From Ruminococcus sp. (lineage in GTDB: Bacteria; Bacillota; Clostridia; Oscillospirales; Acutalibacteraceae): a DNA stretch of 64,000 nt. This document shows, one piece after another, positions 9,919 to 18,187 of the stretch (the stretch's first letter is position 1; every line of letters starts with the position of its first letter). The position numbers and the translations under genes are program-made. The stretch is taken from assembly GCA_017410265.1 (NCBI GenBank), contig JAFQRC010000004.1:1-64000 (forward strand), in the 5' to 3' direction. A model generated the notes under the pieces. It was not told where the DNA came from, did no database searches, and saw only the letters and a list, made by a program, of their open reading frames with translations.

Positions 9919-10605
9919 ATGATTGAATTTCGTAATGTTTCTAAAACATATCCAAACGGCACCCACGCCCTGCATGATGTAAGTCTTCATGTAGACAAGG
10001 GTGAGTTTGTTTTCATCGTTGGTGCATCAGGCGCCGGCAAAAGTACATTTTTGAAGCTTATCATGCACGAGGAAACTCCGAGTAGCGGAGCTATCGTCGT
10101 AAATGGTATGCATCTTGAAAAAATGAAAAGAAGAAAGGTACCGTATCTCAGACGTACTATGGGTATCGTATTCCAGGACTTCAGACTCATCGGTAAGATG
10201 TCTGTTTACGACAATGTTGCGTTTGCGATGCGCTGTATCGGTAAAAAAGGAAAAACCATCAAAAAGAGAGTTCCGTATATTCTCGACCTCGTAGGACTCA
10301 AGGATAAAGCCCACAACAAGCCAAGTGAGCTGTCAGGTGGTGAGCAGCAGCGTGTAAGTCTTGCTCGCGCGCTGGTTAACAACCCTGCGATGATTATCGC
10401 GGACGAGCCGACAGGTAATATCGACCCTGAGTTATCATACGAGATTATCGAGCTTCTTTCCGAAATTAACAAAAGAGGTACTACAGTGCTTGTTGTAACA
10501 CACGAGCACGAGCTTGTTGAGAGCTTTAACAAGCGAGTAGTAAGAATCGAAGGCGGTAGAGTTGTCAGCGATACCAAAGACAACGATACAATGGTCGCTA
10601 TCTGA
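9919..10605 (+). CDS. ftsE: Cell division ATP-binding protein FtsE
   Basis: 228 residues. Walker A is GASGAGKS (35-42), the signature is LSGGEQQR, and Walker B is followed by ADEPTGNIDP and the switch His in VTHEHE. These are FtsE features. With FtsX it forms a membrane ABC complex that couples septal division to activation of peptidoglycan hydrolases outside the cell. ftsX begins 17 bases downstream, and the likely effector hydrolase follows ftsX. Confidence 0.97.
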   Translation: MIEFRNVSKTYPNGTHALHDVSLHVDKGEFVFIVGASGAGKSTFLKLIMHEETPSSGAIVVNGMHLEKMKRRKVPYLRRTMGIVFQDFRLIGKMSVYDNVAFAMRCIGKKGKTIKKRVPYILDLVGLKDKAHNKPSELSGGEQQRVSLARALVNNPAMIIADEPTGNIDPELSYEIIELLSEINKRGTTVLVVTHEHELVESFNKRVVRIEGGRVVSDTKDNDTMVAI

Positions 10606-10622
10606 TTCGGAAAGGAGTAAGT

Positions 10623-11528
10623 ATGAATTTCAGTAGTTTAGGCTATTTAATAAAAGAAGGCTTCAAAAATATCTGGTCAAACAGAATGATGAGCCTTGCG
10701 TCAGTCGGCGTGCTTATTTCCTGTCTTATCCTCACAGGCTCGGCGCTGATGCTTTCAGTAAATGTATCCTCTATCGTGGCATCTGTCGGTGACTCCAATG
10801 TTACCACGGTTTACCTCGAAGACGAGTTGTCTGAGCTTGAAGCTGTTTATGTAGGCAAATCGCTTCAAAAGGTTGAAAATGTCACAAGCGCAACTTTCTA
10901 TCCTAAGGACGAAGCTATCTTAGCTTACAAGGAAGTTTTAGGCGAAGAAGTTTTTGCTAACATGTCGGGTGATGACAACCCGCTGCCTCACGCTTATCAT
11001 ATCGTTATGGCTGATTTGTCACTTTACGACCAGACAGTCGACGAGCTGATGAAGGTTGAGGGCGTTAACTCTGTTTCATCGCGAAGCGATGTCGCTGAGA
11101 AGTTGACAAGCCTTAATACTCTGGTTACAATGATGAGCTTCTGGATTATCTTAGCTCTTGCTATCATATCCCTGTTCATTATTTCCAATACTATCCGTAT
11201 GACAATGTTCTCGCACCGTTTTGAAATCAGTATTATGAAATCTGTCGGTGCTACCAACTCGTTTGTCCGTACACCATTTATCATCGAAGGTGTTATCATC
11301 GGACTTGTATCTGCGGGTGTGTCAGTTGGTTTGCTGACATTGTTGTATGACGCGGTTGTAAAAGCAGTTCAGAGCATTCTCCCGTTTGAGTGCGTACCGT
11401 TTACGGACGTAGTGTGGGTGATTGCTACAGCCTTTGTTGCGGCAGGCGTAGTAGTTGGTGCTCTCGGTAGCTGGCTTTCTATCCGTAAATATCTCAAAAA
11501 AGAGGGTAACGAAATACTCGGTTGGTAA
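10623..11528 (+). CDS. ftsX: Cell division permease-like protein FtsX
   Basis: 301 residues. A transmembrane segment (about 27-50) is followed by an extracellular loop of roughly 120 residues, then three more transmembrane segments (about 172-195, 222-248 and 268-290). This is the four-helix FtsX layout. The large loop is the part that contacts coiled-coil hydrolases such as PcsB or CwlO in other Firmicutes. AAAGGAG precedes the ATG. The next gene encodes exactly such a hydrolase. Confidence 0.96.
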   Translation: MNFSSLGYLIKEGFKNIWSNRMMSLASVGVLISCLILTGSALMLSVNVSSIVASVGDSNVTTVYLEDELSELEAVYVGKSLQKVENVTSATFYPKDEAILAYKEVLGEEVFANMSGDDNPLPHAYHIVMADLSLYDQTVDELMKVEGVNSVSSRSDVAEKLTSLNTLVTMMSFWIILALAIISLFIISNTIRMTMFSHRFEISIMKSVGATNSFVRTPFIIEGVIIGLVSAGVSVGLLTLLYDAVVKAVQSILPFECVPFTDVVWVIATAFVAAGVVVGALGSWLSIRKYLKKEGNEILGW

Positions 11529-11570
11529 TGTTATCTTACATTTCACGACCCTAATGCAAAGGAGAAAAGT

Positions 11571-12794
11571 ATGATTAAACGTATCCTATCATGTATTATC
11601 TGCCTCAGTATGGTAATTGGCTGTGTACTAACAGCTGCTGCGACAGACATTGATGAAATCAAAGACCAGCAGGCTGCTCTTGAAGAGAAGAGTGCTGAGT
11701 ATCAGGCTATTTTAGACGAGAAAAACGCTGAGGTTGCACAGCAACAGGAATATGTCGACGCACTTGTCGGCAAGGTTGAAACCGTAACTCAGGAAATTCA
11801 GCTGAGCCATCAGAAAATTCAGGCACTCGACGAAGATATTGCCGAGAAAACTGAACAGATAAATCAGAAAAACGCAGAGATTGAGGAGAATATGGATATT
11901 CTCCGTCAGCGTATCAAAACTATCTACATAGCAGGTGAAGTTTCTTCTCTTGAAATCATCATGGGCGCAAAGAACTTCTCCGACTTCCTTGATAAGGTTC
12001 AGCTTGTAAAGAGCGTTTCCGCTCACGACGAGGAACTCATCAACGAAATTCAGGCTCAGCTTGACCAGATCAGCGCTGAAAAAGAAGAGCTCCAGCTCGA
12101 TAAGGTGGAGCTTGAGGAAGAGGAAAAGAACCTCAAGGCTAAGCAGGACGAGTTAAATGTTCTGCTCAAAGAAAACGAGCAAACTCTCGCAACACTTCAG
12201 GAAGAAAGCGACGAGTTGCTTGCTCAGCTCACACTGACAGAAGACCAGATCAGTCAGCTTGACGAAGAGCTTCAGGAATACTACAGACAGCAACAGCAGC
12301 AACAGCAACAACCGCAGCAACAGCAGGGCGGAGGTTCAGCTGTCATAATACCTCCGATTGATGTACCTGCAGGTGGCGGTTATGTATGGCCTTGTCCTGG
12401 TTTCTACAACCTTACCTCTCAGTTTGAGGAGTGGCGTGGCTACTATAACCACGGTGCTATTGATATCGCAAGTGGCGGTATTATGGGTGCTGCAGTAGTT
12501 GCAGCTGCAGGTGGTACAGTAGTTGCAACCTGCACTTCTTGTCCTCACAACTGGGGTAAATATTACTCCTGCGGTTGTGGCGGTGGCTACGGCAACTATG
12601 TCTGGATTAACCACGGCAACGGCAAAGAAACCGTTTACGCTCACCTTACATCTGTCGCTGTTTCAACAGGTCAGTATGTATCAGCAGGTCAGCTTTTAGG
12701 TACAGTTGGTTCAACAGGCCACTCAACAGGTGCTCACCTGCACTTTGAAACCCGTTACAACGGTGTTAAGTACGACCCGATGAGCGAGTACTAA
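11571..12794 (+). CDS. FtsEX-associated coiled-coil M23 peptidoglycan hydrolase
   Basis: 407 residues: signal peptide (1-24), long coiled coil (about 25-235), a glutamine-rich linker of some 15 residues, and a C-terminal LytM/M23 domain. Zinc ligands are visible as HGAIDIA and HLHFE, with YAHL between. The coiled coil plus its place after ftsEX matches the PcsB/EnvC/CwlO logic: FtsX moves the coiled coil to expose the active site at the septum. Unlike PcsB the catalytic domain is M23, not CHAP. A loop in the domain has an unusual Cys pattern (CTSC, then SCGC), perhaps a disulphide or metal site. Confidence 0.92.
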   Translation: MIKRILSCIICLSMVIGCVLTAAATDIDEIKDQQAALEEKSAEYQAILDEKNAEVAQQQEYVDALVGKVETVTQEIQLSHQKIQALDEDIAEKTEQINQKNAEIEENMDILRQRIKTIYIAGEVSSLEIIMGAKNFSDFLDKVQLVKSVSAHDEELINEIQAQLDQISAEKEELQLDKVELEEEEKNLKAKQDELNVLLKENEQTLATLQEESDELLAQLTLTEDQISQLDEELQEYYRQQQQQQQQPQQQQGGGSAVIIPPIDVPAGGGYVWPCPGFYNLTSQFEEWRGYYNHGAIDIASGGIMGAAVVAAAGGTVVATCTSCPHNWGKYYSCGCGGGYGNYVWINHGNGKETVYAHLTSVAVSTGQYVSAGQLLGTVGSTGHSTGAHLHFETRYNGVKYDPMSEY

Positions 12795-12813
12795 TTTAAT
12801 ACTAAAATGATAA

Positions 12814-12851
12814 ACCCCTTGCATATACTGTAAAAAGTTTATGCAGGGGGT
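12814..12851 (+). promoter_or_regulatory. Hairpin that contains the ribosome site of the next gene
   Basis: ACCCCTTGCATA pairs over all 12 positions (one G-U) with TATGCAGGGGGT. The 3' arm holds AGGGGG, the only ribosome-site candidate for the start at 12857. It may terminate the M23 transcript and also mask the ribosome site. No strong T-run follows. Confidence 0.7.
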
Positions 12852-12856
12852 ATTTT

Positions 12857-13690
12857 ATGCTTACTTCATTATATATAGAAACACCGCAGTATAATTCAAA
12901 ACTGGGGAGAATGCTTGGCAGGCTTATGTTTGATACAATGAGAGTCGAAATAAGGAGTGCTGAGGATATTAATGTAAAATGTATTGAGTACATTAACCGT
13001 AGCGGCAAAGTGAACTTTTCTAAAATCGACAAGGAAGTCGGTGCTCAGCGCAACCGCCTTTTATGTAAGGCGGATTTACAGTTACCCGAAAATTCAGGTT
13101 ACCGTCGCTTTTACAGCCTTGAATTCAAAGCTCGGCTTTGTACAAATCTCGCTATCGGCCTGTTGGCATCTCTGAGTGAATATAACCTTTCTGTAGGGTT
13201 GATTGATGAGCACGCTTCGTTTACTACTCTCCCAAAATACTTGCTTTCTTACACCGATAGCGTTGTTGTGGTGACTAAAGAAAGCGAGATTTATCGCGAA
13301 TTAAACGAGAGTCTGCTTCATGATATCGGTGCCCCGATAAGAATCTCAAAGTCTAAAAATTCGCTTTATACCTGTGATTTGATTTTAGCACCTGCTCCGA
13401 TTAAGGATAGCATAGGGTTTAATAACCACGCGCTGATTCTGACAGCACAGAAACCTGAAGTCAGTGTTGATTCAACGGTGATTTATGATTACCATCTCGA
13501 GCTTAGTGATGACCTTTTGAGCATCAAACCAAAGGGATTAAGCGATACATATTTTGCAGGTGCTTTGTATACACTTTTGAAAGTGTATCGTCTTGGCTCG
13601 AAATTGCCCGATTTATGTATCAGCGAAAACAAGGTACATACACCAGAGTCACTGAAAGCATTACTTAAGAATATCCACGATAAAACTTGA
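12857..13690 (+). CDS. Unrecognised cytoplasmic protein downstream of ftsEX
   Basis: 277 residues, no signal peptide or membrane segment. I do not recognise the family. The N-terminal half has few motifs. The middle (residues about 110-190) alternates hydrophobic strands and helices (NLSVGLIDEH, SVVVVTKESEIY, CDLILAP), which suggests a Rossmann-like fold, but no glycine-rich nucleotide loop is evident. Translation starts at an ATG whose ribosome site is buried in the hairpin at 12814-12851. Codon use resembles its neighbours, so it is a resident gene rather than a recent arrival. The -35 box of greA overlaps its stop codon. Confidence 0.8.
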   Translation: MLTSLYIETPQYNSKLGRMLGRLMFDTMRVEIRSAEDINVKCIEYINRSGKVNFSKIDKEVGAQRNRLLCKADLQLPENSGYRRFYSLEFKARLCTNLAIGLLASLSEYNLSVGLIDEHASFTTLPKYLLSYTDSVVVVTKESEIYRELNESLLHDIGAPIRISKSKNSLYTCDLILAPAPIKDSIGFNNHALILTAQKPEVSVDSTVIYDYHLELSDDLLSIKPKGLSDTYFAGALYTLLKVYRLGSKLPDLCISENKVHTPESLKALLKNIHDKT

Positions 13691-13714
13691 CATAATGCCG
13701 ATAAATGCTATAAT
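13687..13714 (+). promoter_or_regulatory. Promoter of greA
   Basis: TTGACA (overlapping the previous stop codon) and TATAAT with a 16-base spacer and an extended -10 (TGCTATAAT). One of the strongest promoters in the window. Confidence 0.85.
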
Positions 13715-13767
13715 ACTAACTATGCGCAGACAATTATTCCTAGTTTTAATGAAAGGATACCTATAAT

Positions 13768-14241
13768 ATGGCTAAACCGGTTATGCTTACAGCTGAAGGT
13801 TTAAAACAGCTGGAAGAAGAACTCGATTTCTTGAAAGGCGAAAAACGAAAAGAAATCGCAGAGAAAATCAAAGTCGCTCGTTCATACGGCGACCTTTCCG
13901 AGAACAGCGAGTACGACGACGCTAAAAACGAGCAGGCAATACTCGAAGCTCGAATCGTCACTATTGAAGCTACTCTCAAAAACGCAGTTCTCATCGACGA
14001 AAACGAAATCAATAACGAGCAGATTCACATCGGCTCAAAAATTAAAGTTGAAAACATCAAGATGGGCAAGACTTTTGAATACAAGATCGTTGGTTCAAAC
14101 GAGTCTAACCCAAGAGAAGGCAAAATCTCTGACGAGTCACCAATCGGTGTAGGCTTACTGGGCAAAAAAGTCGGCGATGTTGTCGAGGTTGAGGCTCCTG
14201 CGGGAGTTATCGCACTCAAGGTGCTTGAGATTTCAAAATAA
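13768..14241 (+). CDS. greA: Transcription elongation factor GreA
   Basis: 157 residues, the normal GreA length. The N-terminal coiled coil (about 10-75) has the tip motif [19 protein letters not shown] with the acidic pair that activates RNA polymerase transcript cleavage. The C-terminal FKBP-like domain includes [14 protein letters not shown]. GreA rescues backtracked RNA polymerase by stimulating cleavage of the RNA 3' end. GAAAGGA precedes the ATG at 13768. A terminator separates it from lysS. Confidence 0.98.
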   Translation: MAKPVMLTAEGLKQLEEELDFLKGEKRKEIAEKIKVARSYGDLSENSEYDDAKNEQAILEARIVTIEATLKNAVLIDENEINNEQIHIGSKIKVENIKMGKTFEYKIVGSNESNPREGKISDESPIGVGLLGKKVGDVVEVEAPAGVIALKVLEISK

Positions 14242-14248
14242 GTTTTTT

Positions 14249-14276
14249 GGGCGACTCCTCATAGTCGCCCATTTTT
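14249..14276 (+). terminator. Terminator after greA
   Basis: GGGCGACT and AGTCGCCC with a 6-base loop, followed by ATTTTT. Some read-through into lysS is likely because no separate lysS promoter was seen. Confidence 0.85.
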
Positions 14277-14300
14277 AGGTTTATTGAAAGAGGGATTTTT

Positions 14301-15800
14301 ATGGCAGAGAATCAGAACAAGAATCAGAATACGGAAAATCTATCTGAGATTTTACAGATCAGACGCGACAAGCTCACAGCGCTTCAGGAGGCAGGACAAG
14401 ACCCGTTCCTCGTTACTACTTCTGACAGAGATATTATGTCAAACGAGGTTATCGAGCGCTTTGATGAACTCGAGGGCAAGGATGTCTGCGTAGCTGGTCG
14501 TATTATGTCTAAACGCGGTAAGGGCAAGGTTATGTTTATGGATATCCACGACCGCGGTGGCAAAATCCAGATTTTTGCTAAATTCGACGATTTAGGCGAA
14601 GAAGTATACAAGGGACTCAAAAAGTGGGATATCGGCGATATCATGGAGGTCAAAGGCTTTGTGTTCAAGACTCAGATGGGCGAAATCAGTATCCACGCAA
14701 CCGCAGTCAAGCTTTTATCAAAGTCACTTCTTCCACTGCCTGAGAAATATCACGGTCTTACTAACACAGACCTTCGTTACCGTCAGCGTTATGTTGACCT
14801 TATTATGAATCCTGATGTCAAGACTACTTTCATCAAGCGTAGCGCTATCATCAAGTCTATCAGAGAATATCTTGATAATAACGGTTACATAGAGGTTGAA
14901 ACACCTATCCTCAATACTATTCCCGGCGGTGCTTCAGCCCGTCCTTTCACAACTCACCACAACACTCTTAATCTCGATATGTATATGCGTATCGCAACAG
15001 AGCTTTACTTAAAGCGACTCATAGTTGGCGGTATGGAGAGAGTTTACGAAATCGGTCGTAACTTCAGAAACGAGGGTATGGATGTTAAGCACAACCCTGA
15101 GTTTACCTGTATCGAGTTTTACGAAGCATACACAGACCTTTATGGTATGATGGACCGCACTGAACAGCTTATCAACAAGGCTTGTGTTGAGGTGAACGGC
15201 ACAGACCAGATTGTGTACCAGGAAGAAAAAATCAGCCTTGCGCTTCCGTTCAAGCGCGTTACTATGATTGATGCTGTCAAAGAGCACACAGGCATCGACT
15301 TCAACGAGTTCTACTGTGACACTGAAAAGGCTAAGGAGGTTGCTAAAGAGCTCCACCTAGAGGTTAAGTCTACAGACACATGGGGCAATATCTTAAACTC
15401 TGCATTCGAAGAGTATGTTGAGGATAAGCTCGTTCAGCCTACATTCGTTTGCGACTATCCTGTTGAGGTTTCTCCTCTTACAAAGCGTAAGCAGGACAAG
15501 CCTGAGCTTGTTGAGCGTTTTGAGCTCTTCTGCAAAATTGGTGAGCTTGCTAACGCATACACAGAGCTCAACGACCCGATTGACCAGAAAAAGCGTTTCG
15601 AGCATCAGTTGATGCTTCGAGAAGCTGGCGACGACGAGGCTAATATGATGGACGACGATTTCGTTACATCTCTTGAATATGGTATGCCACCGACAGGCGG
15701 TGTAGGCATCGGTATCGACAGACTCGTAATGTTGCTGACAGACTCAGCATCAATCCGCGATGTTATCCTCTTCCCAACAATGAAACCTATCGAGAAGTAA
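14301..15800 (+). CDS. lysS: Lysyl-tRNA synthetase, class II
   Basis: 499 residues. An N-terminal OB fold (about 55-160, VAGRIMSKRGKGKVMF) binds the anticodon. The class II core shows motif 2 (FRNEGMDVKHNPEFT) and motif 3 (GIGIDRLVMLL). The enzyme charges tRNA-Lys in the cytoplasm. The start ATG follows a GAGGG site. Length and motifs are normal. It is downstream of greA, as in many Firmicutes, and ends with its own terminator. Confidence 0.98.
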   Translation: MAENQNKNQNTENLSEILQIRRDKLTALQEAGQDPFLVTTSDRDIMSNEVIERFDELEGKDVCVAGRIMSKRGKGKVMFMDIHDRGGKIQIFAKFDDLGEEVYKGLKKWDIGDIMEVKGFVFKTQMGEISIHATAVKLLSKSLLPLPEKYHGLTNTDLRYRQRYVDLIMNPDVKTTFIKRSAIIKSIREYLDNNGYIEVETPILNTIPGGASARPFTTHHNTLNLDMYMRIATELYLKRLIVGGMERVYEIGRNFRNEGMDVKHNPEFTCIEFYEAYTDLYGMMDRTEQLINKACVEVNGTDQIVYQEEKISLALPFKRVTMIDAVKEHTGIDFNEFYCDTEKAKEVAKELHLEVKSTDTWGNILNSAFEEYVEDKLVQPTFVCDYPVEVSPLTKRKQDKPELVERFELFCKIGELANAYTELNDPIDQKKRFEHQLMLREAGDDEANMMDDDFVTSLEYGMPPTGGVGIGIDRLVMLLTDSASIRDVILFPTMKPIEK

Positions 15801-15813
15801 TCAAACATAAATT

Positions 15814-15852
15814 AAGGACTATGGCGTTTTTTGTGCCGTAGTCCTTTTATTT
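15814..15852 (+). terminator. Terminator after lysS
   Basis: AAGGACTATGGC pairs with GCCGTAGTCCTT, followed by TTATTTTTT. Confidence 0.9.
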
Positions 15853-15879
15853 TTTCTCTCCTTATGGTTAAAAGTTTTC

Positions 15880-15908
15880 TTGAATTTCAGAGAATGTTGT
15901 AGTACGAT
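15880..15908 (+). promoter_or_regulatory. Promoter of the nucleotidyltransferase gene
   Basis: TTGAAT and TACGAT with a 17-base spacer, about 30 bases before the start. Confidence 0.5.
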
Positions 15909-15936
15909 AAAATTATAGATTTTTGAAGGTGATATT

Positions 15937-16713
15937 ATGGTAGAAAAATTATTTAGTGAGCTGATGCAGCTCCCTCAGATTGAGGCTATTGCATTGGGCG
16001 GTTCTCGTGCTGGCGAAAACTTTGATGAAAAATCCGACTATGATGTGTATCTGTATTTGACAGCTCCCGTTAACGAAGAAGTGCGCCGCAAGATTCTCAC
16101 AAGGTACTGTGACTATATGGAGCTAGGCAACCATTTCTGGGAGCTTGAAGATAACTGCACACTAAAAAACGGGATTGATATTGATATTCTGTATCGTAAT
16201 CTGGATGATTTCACTGCTGATGTGGCATCTGTTGTGGAGGAGTGTAATCCAAGAAACGGCTACACAACCTGTATGTGGCATAATCTTCTGACCTGCAAAA
16301 TTATTTGCGATAAGAAAGGCAGGCTCAAGGCGTGCAAAGAGAGGTTTTCTGTACCGTATCCCGAAAAGCTCAGAGATAACATTATCGACCAGAATATGCG
16401 ACTTTTATCCGACAACCTGCCATCCTATGACGGTCAGATTAAAAAGGCATTGGATAGAGTCGATTTAGTCAGCATCAACCACCGCACATCTGCTTTTCTA
16501 GAGTCGTATTTTGATGTGATTTTCGCGCTCAATCGCCTGACTCACCCGGGCGAAAAAAGGCTTGTACAGCTGTGTCTGAAAAACTGCGAGATACTTCCCT
16601 CTGATTTCGAGGAGAATTTAAGCGCACTTTTTGCTCATTTGTTTACTCAGCCTGAGCTCGTCTGTGACGATTTAGATCGGATTTTATCTGAGCTTAAAGC
16701 CAAAGTTTGCTGA
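15937..16713 (+). CDS. DUF4037-like nucleotidyltransferase
   Basis: 258 residues. The N-terminus has the polymerase-beta-type nucleotidyltransferase signature GGSRAGENF...SDYDVYLY (residues about 21-38): a GS motif followed by two metal-binding acidic residues, with a third candidate in IDIDILY. The C-terminal part is helical, as in the DUF4037 group and aminoglycoside adenylyltransferases. Substrate unknown; resistance should not be assumed. AAGGTG precedes the ATG. It is a plus-strand single gene between lysS and the lipoprotein pair. Confidence 0.75.
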   Translation: MVEKLFSELMQLPQIEAIALGGSRAGENFDEKSDYDVYLYLTAPVNEEVRRKILTRYCDYMELGNHFWELEDNCTLKNGIDIDILYRNLDDFTADVASVVEECNPRNGYTTCMWHNLLTCKIICDKKGRLKACKERFSVPYPEKLRDNIIDQNMRLLSDNLPSYDGQIKKALDRVDLVSINHRTSAFLESYFDVIFALNRLTHPGEKRLVQLCLKNCEILPSDFEENLSALFAHLFTQPELVCDDLDRILSELKAKVC

Positions 16714-16795
16714 TTTTGTGTTGTTTCAGCTATTATTTGACAAGCTTTTTACGGCAATATATAATGAGTTTATCTTGTTTTGGGAGGATAATGCA

Positions 16796-17311
16796 TTGAA
16801 GAAAATTTTTGCACTTTTATTATCGATTCTGATGCTCTCTTTTGTTGGCTGTGACAACACAGCACAGGAAGCTACTATTGATGAGATTCCTACACAGCCA
16901 CAGACAACCATCACTGAGCACACACTTTCTCTCAACGCGTTTACTAACAACGGTGTTGAATACTTTTTTGATATTGAGAACAGTAACAGCGTCCCTGATG
17001 AGCAGAAAGTTAATAATATCACCTTCGTTGCTTTTACAGGCGATAAAGTTGCTGATGTTTTTGCAAATAACGGGTACTCAAATCTCCGACCCGATGAAAC
17101 ATTTGATAAATTTTTGGGTTTTATGGAGTACAAGGTTGATGTAGTCACTGACGAAAACGGTATTGAAATTGCTACCTACGAAAAGCTTTCGGGGGATACA
17201 CTCTATTCTGTAGATGAAATTATGGAAAAAGAGATAACCGACTATTCAGTTGCCTTTGTTGCGAGATGGGAGAGTCTTACTGACGATTATTATGCAGCAT
17301 TTGGGTATTAA
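16796..17311 (+). CDS. Lipoprotein, first of a paralogous pair
   Basis: 171 residues from a TTG at 16796. This start is chosen because GGGAGG at 16782-16787 is correctly spaced and the protein then begins with a lipoprotein signal (LKKIFALLL...FVGCDN, Cys near residue 19). A longer frame from 16718 would bury this signal. The mature part is about 150 residues of mostly beta prediction and resembles the next gene product: both have an N-terminal LEAF/LNAF-like stretch and a C-terminal FVARW/FVAKW. Function unknown. The end pattern (GW/GF ... LY ... AKW) recalls the Listeria-Bacteroides InlB-type repeat, an inference only. Confidence 0.75.
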   Translation: MKKIFALLLSILMLSFVGCDNTAQEATIDEIPTQPQTTITEHTLSLNAFTNNGVEYFFDIENSNSVPDEQKVNNITFVAFTGDKVADVFANNGYSNLRPDETFDKFLGFMEYKVDVVTDENGIEIATYEKLSGDTLYSVDEIMEKEITDYSVAFVARWESLTDDYYAAFGY

Positions 17312-17342
17312 ATAGAAGCCAAATTTATTAAGGAAGTTTACT

Positions 17343-17843
17343 ATGAAAAAGATTATTGCACTTATTTTAGCACTTTTAATGATGATGACACTTTTTGTCG
17401 GTTGTTCAGGTGATGATATAATCACTGATGCCGAGGAGGAGGTTTACTATAATCTCCAGCTTGAAGCTTTCTACGACGACAACGGTGAGCGTCATTTCAC
17501 AGTTGACGAGACCTTTGAAGAAGAGCCGATGACTGTTGAGTACAACAACATTGCTTGTATAACCTATACTTCAGGAAATACGGTCAAAGAGGTATTGGAA
17601 GAAAACTATATGATTAATCTTCAGATTATTGATGAGAATGGCACATTCATGGGTTGGCTCAAGCATGAGTACGAGTCTGAAATTGACGAGTTTGGCAACG
17701 ATATGGGCACTTATAAAAAGGTTGATGATACTTTATATACAACAGAAGAGATGCTCAATATGGAGATTGTTGATAAATCTCTTTGCTTTGTTGCTAAGTG
17801 GAGCGATATCGAAGATTCATATTACGCTGAAAACGGATACTAA
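17343..17843 (+). CDS. Lipoprotein, second of the paralogous pair
   Basis: 166 residues. Lipoprotein signal MKKIIALILA...FVGCSGDD with the lipid-carrying Cys near residue 22. The mature part is acidic. It parallels the previous gene: the segment FMGWLKHEYE...YKKVDDTLYTTEE aligns with its FLGFMEYKVD...YEKLSGDTLYSVDE, and both end with a W followed by DDYYAAFGY or EDSYYAENGY. The two genes are 31 bases apart and probably co-transcribed. They are likely a tandem duplication that has diverged. Function unknown. Confidence 0.75.
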   Translation: MKKIIALILALLMMMTLFVGCSGDDIITDAEEEVYYNLQLEAFYDDNGERHFTVDETFEEEPMTVEYNNIACITYTSGNTVKEVLEENYMINLQIIDENGTFMGWLKHEYESEIDEFGNDMGTYKKVDDTLYTTEEMLNMEIVDKSLCFVAKWSDIEDSYYAENGY

Positions 17844-17858
17844 TAAATGCACCTTTGA

Positions 17859-17890
17859 GGCACCTTCTGAAAGGAAGGTGCCTTGTTTTT
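17859..17890 (+). terminator. Terminator after the lipoprotein pair
   Basis: GGCACCTTC and GAAGGTGCC with a 6-base loop, then TTGTTTTT. Confidence 0.92.
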
Positions 17891-17911
17891 AAAAAATAAT
17901 GTAAAGCATAC

Positions 17912-17940
17912 TTGACATTTAAATGATACTATGCTAGTAT
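17912..17940 (+). promoter_or_regulatory. Promoter of the XRE regulator gene
   Basis: TTGACA and TAGTAT with a 17-base spacer. The predicted transcription start falls at the edge of the palindrome at 17945-17960. Confidence 0.85.
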
Positions 17941-17944
17941 ATAT

Positions 17945-17960
17945 GTAAAGTTAACTTTAC
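17945..17960. promoter_or_regulatory. Perfect 16-bp palindrome, probable operator
   Basis: GTAAAGTTAACTTTAC is perfectly self-complementary and sits on the expected start of transcription. A half-site GTAAAG also occurs at 17901-17906 before the -35 box. It is well placed for autorepression by the XRE protein. Confidence 0.7.
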
Positions 17961-17980
17961 ACTATCTTATAGAGGTGAAT

Positions 17981-18178
17981 ATGAAAAACAAGGTTGAAGA
18001 GTTGAGAAAACAAAAGGGTATAAAACAAGAGGAGCTTGCGAAATCACTCTGCGTTTCGCGACAGACGATAAGCTCACTCGAGAGGGGAAAGTACAACCCG
18101 TCGATTATGCTCGCGTATAAAATAGCGAAGATATTTGATTTATCTATCGAAGAAGTTTTTATTTTTGACGAAGACTAG
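17981..18178 (+). CDS. Small XRE-family transcriptional regulator
   Basis: 65 residues from the ATG at 17981; a GTG at 17975 is in frame but lies inside the AGAGGTG ribosome site. The protein is little more than one helix-turn-helix domain (EELRKQKGIKQEELAKSLCV, SRQTISSLERGKYNPS, then the acidic tail IFDED). Such stand-alone regulators usually control a neighbouring membrane protein, here the gene 9 bases downstream. The palindrome at its own promoter suggests autoregulation. Confidence 0.92.
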   Translation: MKNKVEELRKQKGIKQEELAKSLCVSRQTISSLERGKYNPSIMLAYKIAKIFDLSIEEVFIFDED

Positions 18179-18187
18179 GAGGTAACT

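Noticed and set aside
15937-16713. Aminoglycoside resistance gene
   Set aside because: Only the general nucleotidyltransferase motif is shared; nothing points to a drug substrate.
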